The position numbers were made by a program, and so were the translations under genes. Positions 57,001 to 64,000 of a DNA stretch of 64,000 nt are shown here, piece after piece. The DNA lies in contig JAEMWC010000013.1 of assembly GCA_016490735.1 (NCBI GenBank), forward strand, positions 2,000,001 through 2,064,000. The letters are read 5' to 3'. The notes under the pieces are model-generated. The model did not search any database, was not told where the DNA came from, and worked only from the letters and a program-made list of their open reading frames with translations. Numbering within the stretch: the stretch's first letter is position 1; every line of letters begins with the position of its first letter. Source of the stretch: Pachyseris speciosa. Lineage: Eukaryota > Cnidaria > Anthozoa > Scleractinia > Pachyseridae.

Positions 57001-58019
57001 ACTGCGTGATCTCCATGTGTAAAAGTCGAAGCGGCGAAGTATCTCTAAATAATACCCAGACGTTGTAGCGTGACGTCTGAACTCTTCTATTATCTGTTTC
57101 GAGTTGTAGGAAATTCTACGTTGATTCAAGTTCTGCAACTGTTTATATTAGTGGCACGGTAGCTGTATTTACAGAAAAAAATTACGAAGTCTAGAACTGA
57201 AAAGTAAAATTCGGCACTTGGTTAGCATTCTAAGAAACCGAAGCCATTTAAGCATACATTATGTTTACACGTCATAGAACGTCATACACCTTATCGGCAA
57301 CTGGCTGAGAAGGGGATGAAAGCTGTTCCGTTGCACATTTTCCAACACGAACGACATGTTGGATCAGGAGCTCTGACATCCTGGTTTAATGTGATTGGTT
57401 AACAGACAAAAACGAACAACCGTGTATCATGGCCAGCGGTTTTAGCCATTCAAAACACCCCCCCCCCCCCTCCTTTTCCCCTTCATATATCAAACGAAGA
57501 TGCAGGATGGTGGCTGTGTTGCGCTTTCGCGATCCCATTCGAAACTTCGAAGAGTCGGTTCTCAGGGCCACTCTATATCGTCTGATCCTTAGGCCACCTG
57601 CATAAACTAAGTATGCATTACTATGCGAGGTATGTTCATCCACTACTGCCGTGGCTCTCCACACCTTTGATCTATTCTAGGGTTTCGCTCTTACATGGTT
57701 ACCCGTTCTGAGTGGAGGCAGCTCTTGGCACTCCGGGGATCATGGCAGTGTTTCTGCCGTCCCTTACTACGTTTTCATTCCTCCCCTTATCTCGTGCCTT
57801 CTGTATCCTTCAGGCTCCTGTAGACCACGTGCTATAAGTAGGTTCAAGAGAAAATGAGGGACAGAGAGGGGGAGTAGGGGCGTTGGCTGGGATATGTGAA
57901 TTTCACTAAAGTTATTTTTAGGTGCCCTTCCAAACGGAAGTCGGTTTCCCTGGATATCCGCAACTATTGAGCACAGCATCATAAGAAGTCATCGGAGCGT
58001 ACCAACATAGCATTGTGTA

Positions 58020-58391
58020 ATGGCGGCGGTTAAATATTCGGTATGGCTTTCTCAACTGGAATTTTCAGGCGTCTACATTTCGGAATCAATATTGAAAATG
58101 ACCGCAATGAAAGTTCACTGGTTACAAATTCCCCAGAAATTGTCGAAAATGTTTCAGATAAGTCCATACAGCAAAGTAAAGAGACAAAGCGAAAGCTTTG
58201 TGATGATCAGCTGTCGAGTGACAACCGTGGCCTCAAAAGATGACACCTTTACTTGTTTTTACCCGGGTGGAAAAGCAGCGAGAATCGCAGTTAAACCTTT
58301 GAAAAGCATGGTTGTCAGGAAACGCAAGCAGGCTGAAGAGCTGCACCGAACGTTAAGTATTTCTTTAATAAGCGTTTGGCGAGATTCGTAG
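58020..58391 (+). CDS. Hypothetical frame inside the 1.45-kb element
   Basis: 123 codons from ATGGCGGCGG. The overlapping +2 frame (58043-58243) is also open. The basic end (VVRKRKQAEELHRT) precedes a possible splice donor GTTAAGT at about 58351. No recognised domain, and it may not be translated. Confidence 0.25.
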   Translation: MAAVKYSVWLSQLEFSGVYISESILKMTAMKVHWLQIPQKLSKMFQISPYSKVKRQSESFVMISCRVTTVASKDDTFTCFYPGGKAARIAVKPLKSMVVRKRKQAEELHRTLSISLISVWRDS

Positions 58392-58435
58392 TATATTGTA
58401 ACGTACTGTTGACTCAGGTGCTCTGATACAAAATT

Positions 58436-58729
58436 TCAATGCATGGGACACTTCTCCTCTAGCATGTTGGTGAGACCATCGAGCTCTTTTTTGGTTAGCA
58501 CATTCGCAGTTTTATTCCCACCACGATTTGCTGCATTTCCTTTCCTGTCCTCTTTCTTCGATGTCGAGTTGCGCAATGTCGATGCAGCGCTCGGATCGGT
58601 ATTTTTTCCCGCTGTGGAACGTGTTTTTTTCCCTTGTTCACAACTTGCATTTCGTTTCCGTTTTTGTTCCTCTGTCGATTCCGCTCCTCCTTGCCACCTG
58701 GAAATGTCGGGTCCTCCTCGCTGTGATCG
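58436..58729 (-). pseudogene. Lysine/serine-rich coding-like frame, 5' end lost
   Basis: A minus-strand frame of about 97 codons without an initiator: STEEQKRKRNASCEQGKK, then STLRNSTSKKEDRKG and ELDGLTNMLEEKCPMH followed by a stop. The basic RKR/KK clusters look like a nuclear protein tail. Upstream the sequence encodes an Asp/Ser-rich stretch in another frame (SSDGSDSDHSEED), then meets the palindrome at 58768. It is probably the C-terminal part of the same protein as 58998-59246. Confidence 0.35.
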
Positions 58730-58767
58730 CTATCGCTTCCATCGCTTGAAGTGGGATCAAAGGAGCT

Positions 58768-58999
58768 GAGGAGTCCTATTTGACCGTATGACTAGTTAAA
58801 TTTAACGAACAATGGCAGCCTGAATCGATCTTATTTATTTGAATCAACATACGTGATCAAACTACAAACATGCGATCGTGTTACGCTTCGCCTGAAATCC
58901 TGTTTGTACTTTGATCACGTTTGTTGATTCAAATAATCAAGATCGATTTCGCGATTGTTCGGTTAATTTAACTAGACATACGGTCAAATAGAACTCCTC
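58768..58999. repeat. 232-bp palindrome
   Basis: GAGGAGTCCTATTTGACCG and CGGTCAAATAGAACTCCTC at the ends; inner arms share TTTAACGAACAAT/ATTGTTCGGTTAA, GAATCGATCTT/AAGATCGATTTC and ATTTGAATCAACA/TGTTGATTCAAAT. A single diverged arm recurs at 61310-61430 (GAGGAGTCCCATTTGACCG). Confidence 0.85.
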
Positions 59000-59246
59000 T
59001 GCTCACTGTGGTGAGATTTAAAGGATAGCTGTCTAAGTCGAATGCTTGCTTGAATGTACAAGTTATCGTGGAATCTATCTCCGACTCCAGGTTTTTGGTC
59101 AAAATATGCCATTCTCCTTGCTTCTCAAACTCGCTTTTGTCAACAAAGCACAATTTCACGCGGAACGTCGGTTTGAATTTCTTGTGATCCAGCGCGCCTG
59201 CTGACTTTGCGGACGTCTCAGAAAACAGACTTCCGTTCTGTAACAT
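58998..59246 (-). CDS. Hypothetical protein fragment at the right end of the 1.45-kb element
   Basis: MLQNGSLFSETSAKSAG through KFKPTFRVKLCFVDKSEFEK, then EWHILTKNLESEIDSTITC and DLDSYPLNLTTVSRG, where it runs into the palindrome. It starts 47 bp inside the element end. The sequence looks like real protein but I do not recognise a domain. It may be part of the element's own gene or captured sequence. Confidence 0.35.
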
Positions 59247-59299
59247 CTAAAAATAACTTGGCGTCTCCCTCTCTGTCCCTTATTTTCTCTTGGTAGGTT

Positions 59300-61145
59300 G
59301 TTCTTAGTCTGCGTCCTGTGAAAAGTTGAGATGGAAGCAGGTCAATTTCTGGATTTCTTTTTTGTGGCTCTATACTTTAGGTGTGCTTTCTTCTTGTCTC
59401 TGTTTTTATTTTTTTGCCACAGGGATTCCACCGTTATTGCTGCTTCAGATTAGCTATTTGCACGGAAATGCTTACTAGGGTATGATCAACGCCGTAGCTT
59501 ATTTTCGCGGGCGCGCTTAAATTCTTTGCTTGCGTTTTTGACGCCACAGTCAGTGACTAGTTTTCCTGCAATGCCATTTCGACTGAAATGTTCTTTCAAG
59601 GCTTCGATGGTCTTCTGAGATGTCAGCTCTTTCAGCTTGGTCACTTCAGTGTATTTGGAATAATAGTAAAAAATAACTGGTAGCGTTCTTTGCCTCGAAG
59701 GCGAGTATATCTGATGCAGCCATTTCCCAAGGCAGATCTAGGACAGGACTTGGAATCAGTGGCTGTTTCTGTTATGGATGGGGCGTAGTCATGGCACACA
59801 GTAAGTTTTCGAGGGCCAGTTTTTCTATCTGCGCCCTCATCCTTGGTTAGTCATTGCTTCTCTAGCTCTTTGCTTACATTTTACGATTCCAGTGCGTGAT
59901 ACACGTATTAAGTCCAGCATCGCTGGTATCACGGTTGGGGTACTACGATCCTCATTCCTCGATAGATTACGCCATCTACAACTTCATCCTCATCGCGAGT
60001 GTTCCGGTATCGGCGGGTGTTGTGTGGAATCTGTTACTTTGTTCTATGGCCACGCAGCATGAATAAATGCGTACAATTCATGGAGCTCGTTTGCTGTGTT
60101 TTGCTAGAGCTCTGCATACCTTGGTTCTGACATTGAGATTCTTTCCAGCATGCTCACTAGGATTTCATCGCTTCTGGCGGTTCGCGGTTGAGAGTGTCTA
60201 CAGGAACTTGCCTCTTGCCTGGAAGATACTCCACCTTAAAGTCATAGCCACTCACTTTCAGCATCATCGCGTACAATCTTTATAGCGCTGCTGATACAGG
60301 AGAATTGGCTCCAGAAGCTTGTGGTCACTCTGCACCGCAGTTTTTTTTCCCAGAATGTACTCTCTGAATTTTCTTTGTGATGAACACGATCGCCAACATT
60401 TCCTTCTCTATTTGCACCCAGTTGAGTTCTGATTTTCGAAGTTTGTACGACGCATAGGCTATTGGCCTCCCCGTGGGGACAGAACCCACCGCACTCTTAC
60501 TACCGTCACACTGTATGGTCACTTCTTTTCTGATATCATAGTAGGCTAACACTGGACCCTGGGCGCACATATCCTTAATCTTCTGGAATTAATCTTCATA
60601 TGGCTTGTCCCAGTGGAAGAATACATCTTGCTTTGTGAGTTCTCGAAGTGGCGTTTTGACTTCTGCCTGCATCGGAGAAATTTGGCTAGATACTGAATAG
60701 ATCCCGGAAATCGACGCGCGTCTTCTTTTGTTTCCGGAGGTGACATATTTCTCATGGCTCTTATTTCTTCCAGATCTGGCTTGAGTCCCTCAGCTGAGAT
60801 GATGTGATCCACTTATTGGAGTTGCTGGTTTCGCACACTGTCCTCCTCAAAGTTCAATTGAGGTTGTAGCTCTTAGCACGATGAAGTACTTTCCCTAGTG
60901 CTGAATCATGATGGGCGATATTACGTCCTGTGATGAGTATTTCATCCATGATGGCGTATCTATGATCTATACCCTCCAGCATTTGATTCATGACTCTGAA
61001 ACATTTCTGGGGCTGATTTTACTCGAAAAGGCAGTTTCAAACATCTGCATCTGCCTGTTGGAGTGTTTATGGTTGTCAAAAGACTGGACTCATAATCTAC
61101 TTTCATTTCTAGATATCCACTCTTGGCATCAAGGATAGTGAACAC
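59300..61145 (-). pseudogene. pol: gypsy pol remnant (RT, RNase H, integrase)
   Basis: RT motifs: FTILDAKSGYLEMKVDYESS and INTPTGR (61145 onward). The catalytic box reads I-M-D-E near 60940 where M-D-D is expected. HIISAEGLKPDLEEIRAM and PPETKEDARRF follow. RNase H: VTIQCDGSKSAVGSVP and IAYASYKLRKSELNWVQIEK. Integrase: EVTKLKELTSQKTIEALKEH, RNGIAGKLVTDCG and, at the broken end, LLPSQLFTGRRLRT. Several stops and shifts separate these pieces. This subfamily is distinct from the plus-strand element at 45842. Confidence 0.82.
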
Positions 61146-61309
61146 TTTGGCATCAGCTATCTTGGTTTTCTACGTTGTCGTTGTTTGGTGTATGAAGATT
61201 TTTGAAAAAATAGTTTGCTTGTTATTTGAGGTTAGAATCCGGATCGTCTACTTCTTGGCCGTTCTCTAGTTTTAGTTACAGTATTTTTTTTCTCGTACCA
61301 CAAGGAGCA

Positions 61310-61430
61310 GAGGAGTCCCATTTGACCGTATTTCCAGTTAAATTCACCGTACAAATCTGTCTTGTCGATTTGAATCACTGTATTTGACCAAACCACATAC
61401 AAGTGATCGTGTTGTGCTGCTGTTGAAAGC
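61310..61430 (+). repeat. Single-arm copy of the 58768 palindrome repeat
   Basis: GAGGAGTCCCATTTGACCG, GTTAAATTCACCGTACAA, GATTTGAATCA and GTGATCGTGTTGTGC correspond to the left arm at 58768-58875. Confidence 0.7.
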
Positions 61431-61550
61431 TTATCCGTAGCAATGGCCGTCGCCCTTCGGGCGACGATTCCGCCGAAAAGCGAAACTTTCCGTACGAGGC
61501 AAGAAGTGCCGAGAGTAAGATGAAACTGAGTACCACGTGACTAATTCGAC

Positions 61551-61742
61551 GTGGACCGTAACATACCGGTGACGGAAACGAAAGTGAAGCATGCCGCATG
61601 CCGAGAGGATGTGAACTTAAATCTCAAATCAAATGATCGTCCGGAGCCATTGAAATTCGTTTCGAGAACGCATCAACAACAAGATTGCAGAGACAACAGT
61701 AAAAAGTTGAAAGTAGAAATAAAATCGCTCGACAGAAATTAA
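61551..61742 (+). CDS. Hypothetical frame in left arm of inverted duplication
   Basis: MDRNIPVTETKVKHAACRED continues for 63 codons. The opening nine residues match the right-arm frame at 62958. No recognised domain; possibly an exon or a relic of a duplicated gene. Confidence 0.25.
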   Translation: MDRNIPVTETKVKHAACREDVNLNLKSNDRPEPLKFVSRTHQQQDCRDNSKKLKVEIKSLDRN

Positions 61743-62261
61743 TGAGAATTTTCAGAATTTGTTTGCGTTCATTCTCGATTCTGGAATCAACTCAGTACAA
61801 CCTTGGTGAGATTGCAGTAAGTCATGACCTTTACGCCGTGTCATCGAGTGGTACTATAAGCAGCGATAACATTGAATCGCTCAACCTCCTGTAAGAAATC
61901 CCTCATTATACACCGAATGCAAAAATGGCGGATCACTAGGTCGGCGCCCGGGACGAGTCGCATGAAAGCGAGGCTAGTAAGGCTTCGATGTTTTGTTTTG
62001 ACATCCCCAGCCCGAGAAAGTCTTGCTTCGTCGTCGATTTGGTTCGTTTTGTTTTGCCCTCCCTGCGCGTTTTTGTGTTCCTGAATGCTACCGGAAGGGA
62101 ATGAAATCTTCAACAGCAGAGAAAGTTTTTTTTTTTTTTCAGTTTCCCCGTTCGCCTGTGAGGGGAAAACAGACGAAGGAAAGGAGTTCACGATCACCAA
62201 AGGAACTGTTTAATTTAAGTTCAGCCTTGAAGATTTTAGAAAATGTGTAAACGATCGCATT

Positions 62262-62471
62262 TACCTCCGAGTCGTTGTCATTTGGCTCAATGCTTCTCCT
62301 GGTTTCAACGATGGGGCAGTTGAAGTTCATTCGCTTATTTATTACACCGTAGTATTTGCTTCGTGCGATTCCGTGCGAGTGGATGCGGACGTAAACAAAA
62401 ACTTCTTCTATTTGGACAGAGGATGTCCATCGAGAGGAGCTTTTCTTTACGTTGGGGAAGGTACTGGCCAT
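62262..62471 (-). CDS. Possible first exon between the inverted arms
   Basis: MASTFPNVKKSSSRWTSSVQ, then IEEVFVYVRIHSHGIARSKY, YGVINKRMNFNCPIVETRRS and EPNDNDSE, followed by a good splice-donor match (GAG|GTAAAT at about 62261). The frame stays open 40 codons further without a donor being needed. Its coding-like composition and its position between the inverted arms suggest a host gene exon or a transposon gene. No family recognised. Confidence 0.35.
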
Positions 62472-62724
62472 GCAAATCGTGTTGGAACACCACCGGACAC
62501 CACATAACTCGTCATTTAACCGATTTTTCTAAGATCTTCTATCCTGAAATGATGGGGTAGCGAACAAACTTTAGTTCCCGCGGCGATCGTGAACTCTTTT
62601 TCTTCGTCTCAACGAATTGCATTAATCCACTATTTTCCCTTAGAGGTGAACGGTGGAAGGTTTTTATTCCCTCTCGAGGCAATCAGAAACAAAGCAACTC
62701 ACAGCGAAATAAAACAGATCAGAT

Positions 62725-62958
62725 CTACAACGAATCAAGACTTTTCTCCACACAAAACGTCGAAGCCTTACTAGCCTCGATTTCATGTAGCTCGTCCCGG
62801 GCGCCATCCGAGTGGTCCGCCATGTTTGCATTCGGTGTATTCAAATAACAGTTATGGGCTGTGTACGAATTCCTCGTGAAAATTACTTCCGATCTTGCAC
62901 ACAATGCATCTCCTAACAGCTGATGACCCATTTCCGTCACCGGTATCCTCCAGTCCAC
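62725..62958 (-). CDS. Hypothetical frame in right arm of inverted duplication
   Basis: MDWRIPVTEMGHQLLGDALC runs on to MADHSDGARDELHEIEASKA and STFCVEKSLDSL. The internal Met at MADHSDG coincides with the start of strong similarity to the left arm (61925 onward), so translation may begin there. Unidentified. Confidence 0.3.
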   Translation of the reverse strand: MDWRIPVTEMGHQLLGDALCARSEVIFTRNSYTAHNCYLNTPNANMADHSDGARDELHEIEASKASTFCVEKSLDSL

Positions 62959-63179
62959 ATTGTATGAAAGCGAACCTAAAACGCGTACAAAATCGTTCCC
63001 CGAAAGTTGAATTTCACGAGCTTTGTTGTTAATTTCTTTTTAAGGCCGAGGAGAGAATATTATTTCCACACCACTTGGAGAAAATGAGGCATTTTCATTC
63101 AACTCTTAGCGATTTATGGGCGATTCAAGATTTGACCGAAATCGCTTTCATCCCTTGTCTCTTTCTTTACTGTAGTCAC

Positions 63180-63342
63180 TGTTAAATATCGAGAAACCAA
63201 CGGATGGTTAGATTTGGGACGGATTGAACCCGATTACAAAGACAGGCACACAAACACGTTTTAACAACATGGCGGCCATACTCGGAAGACCCATTTTAAT
63301 GCGCATGCTATATAGAAAACCGCTGACTACAAATACATCACA
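63180..63342 (-). repeat. Putative 3' LTR of the third gypsy element
   Basis: 163 bp bounded by TGTTAAATATC and ATACATCACA on the plus strand (TG...CA). The right end abuts the polypurine tract on the minus strand. The five bases outside the left end are GTCAC, which would be the target duplication. The paired LTR is outside the window. Confidence 0.65.
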
Positions 63343-63474
63343 TTTCCTCCCCTTCTAATAAGTGTGTATAACAGCCACACAGGTAAGGCAGAAGAACATT
63401 TCAGAAATATCAACAAAAACGAGCAAATGTCTTGAACTGTAAAGACTACAATGACCCTAATATTCAGTACAATG

Positions 63475-64000
63475 TCACAGATTAAGCTTATCTGGAGCCT
63501 TTCTTTCTCTGACTGGATACCGGCGCTCCACCTTTCCAGGTGAGTCCCTTTGGGCTGGCCCTCCTGTGCCTTGTGATTGAGACTGCACTTCCAAATCAGG
63601 TACTTGAACTAGGCTCTGTACTGTCTGAAGCTCAGGAACTGACTTGTCTGCTGCAACAGGAACCGCTGAGGCTGACTTAGCTACTGTAACTTGAACTGAA
63701 GGATCTGCCTTCTGAATAGCAACAGGGTTCTGACTTTGAAACTTTGGGACGGGCTCCACTGCAACTTCAGTAACACATGGGGGAGCTTCTAGAGACCACA
63801 CTGACTCTCTCTCAGGATCCGGATTGGCTTCCTCTTCTGAACGAAGACACTGGGTCTGCAGAAGGTGGTCAATATGAACATAACGCAGTTGGTGCCCCAC
63901 TCTCACCAGGTAGGTTAATGGCCCCAACCTTCTGATCACGATACCTGGAACCCACTTCTCCACACCTCCCCGATTATTTCGTACACTCACAGTGTCACGC
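63475..64000 (-). CDS. pol: gypsy pol C-terminal tail (integrase C-terminal region), partial
   Basis: The frame is open at the window edge: DTVSVRNNRGGVEKWVPGIV, IRRLGPLTYLVRV and RYVHIDHLLQTQ are the integrase C-terminal GPY/F-like module (G-P-L-T-Y). A Pro/Val/Gln-rich linker and the terminal RRYPVRERKAPDKLNL with a stop at 63475 are typical of animal gypsy polyproteins. No defect is seen in this part, in contrast to the other two gypsy copies. The usual role is integration-complex and target binding. Confidence 0.85.
   Translation of the reverse strand, partial: RDTVSVRNNRGGVEKWVPGIVIRRLGPLTYLVRVGHQLRYVHIDHLLQTQCLRSEEEANPDPERESVWSLEAPPCVTEVAVEPVPKFQSQNPVAIQKADPSVQVTVAKSASAVPVAADKSVPELQTVQSLVQVPDLEVQSQSQGTGGPAQRDSPGKVERRYPVRERKAPDKLNL

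Larger units (their letters stand above)
57845..59292. mobile_element. 1.45-kb inverted-repeat element inserted in gypsy integrase, 7-bp target duplication
   Basis: Ends CAAGAGAAAATGAGGGACAG (57845) and, inverted, CAAGAGAAAATAAGGGACAG (59292) continue as inverted repeats for up to about 100 bp with gaps (AAGTTATTTTTAG, AACGGAAGTC). GTAGGTT flanks both sides (57838-57844 and 59293-59299). On the right the flank is the interrupted integrase frame. The superfamily is not assigned; a 7-bp duplication is unusual. Confidence 0.75.
57700..61230 (-). mobile_element. Degenerate Ty3/gypsy element (second), interrupted
   Basis: On the minus strand RT (61145-60600), RNase H (60570-60325) and integrase (59665-59300) fragments occur in pol order. 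The left remnant (57700-57837) has a polypurine-like AAGGGGAGGAATG. The element at 57845-59292 is inserted inside its integrase. No LTR could be paired. Confidence 0.75.
61549..62965. repeat. Imperfect inverted duplication of a coding-like segment
   Basis: The left arm 61549-62214 (plus) and the right arm 62568-62965 (minus) share ATACCGGTGACGGAAA, CACCGAATGCAAA-ATGGCGG, GGCGCCCGGGACGAG, GAGGCTAGTAAGGCTTCGA and GAGTTCACGATC in the same order. Translations agree (MDxxIPVTE; MADHSDGARDELHE on the right versus MADH-stop on the left). The left arm has about 300 bp of extra sequence between the first two blocks. Confidence 0.7.
63180..64000 (-). mobile_element. 3' end of a third Ty3/gypsy element, running off the right edge
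   Basis: On the minus strand the pol C-terminal tail (64000-63475) is followed by a polypurine tract (AGAAGGGGAGGAAA, 63343-63357) and an LTR-like segment (63180-63342). The 5' bulk lies outside the window. Confidence 0.8.

Noticed and set aside
58443..58769. 108-codon plus-strand frame
   Set aside because: Antisense of the lysine-rich minus-strand frame at 58436-58729; Phe-rich composition is the mirror of Lys codons.

Overview
This is a eukaryotic, AT-rich, repeat-dominated window. I found no host gene that can be annotated with confidence. The best guess is an anthozoan cnidarian, most likely a stony coral. This rests on the mix of repeats: a tRNA-Leu-like SINE, Thr-like tRNA-derived repeats in head-to-tail arrays, CR1/L2-type LINEs, a Ty3/gypsy element whose RT box reads ISDDIIV, TTAA-flanked hairpin MITEs and TTAGGG-like repeats. 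The assignment is inferred from family resemblance, not from a search.

Layout. 1-1560: the 5' part of a two-ORF non-LTR retrotransposon on the minus strand; its ORF2 opens with a 2A-like ribosome-skipping motif. 1620-4650: no gene seen. 4651-27171: a tandem segmental duplication, unit 1 at 4651-15203 and unit 2 at 15204-27171, the two sharing both outer junction sequences. The units differ by a 3.16-kb LINE insertion (17780-20940), an 827-bp internal tandem duplication, a 0.9-kb deletion and some replaced segments, so each serves as an empty-site control for the other. 27000-31050: LINE remnants and otherwise featureless DNA. 31052-33160 and 33511-36051: two consecutive non-coding elements with very long terminal inverted repeats; the second carries internal ~370-bp tandem repeats. 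36500-39260: a SINE, unassigned DNA and a truncated LINE copy. 39290-57000: a field of copies of one long non-coding repeat family (called family F here), interrupted by several MITEs and by a complete-length Ty3/gypsy element (45842-50276) with a perfect 5-bp target duplication. 57700-61200: a decayed second gypsy element on the minus strand, split by a 1.45-kb inverted-repeat element with a 7-bp target duplication, which itself contains a 232-bp palindrome. 61549-62965: an inverted duplication around a possible small exon. 63180-64000: the 3' end of a third gypsy element running off the window.

The window reads best as a record of nested insertions. Family F copies and the tandem duplication supply unoccupied versions of several insertion sites, which lets boundaries and target duplications be read directly. 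The observations most worth following are the 2A-headed LINE, the hammerhead-ribozyme-like motifs in inverted pairs, and the non-coding long-TIR element with its tandem-repeat core.
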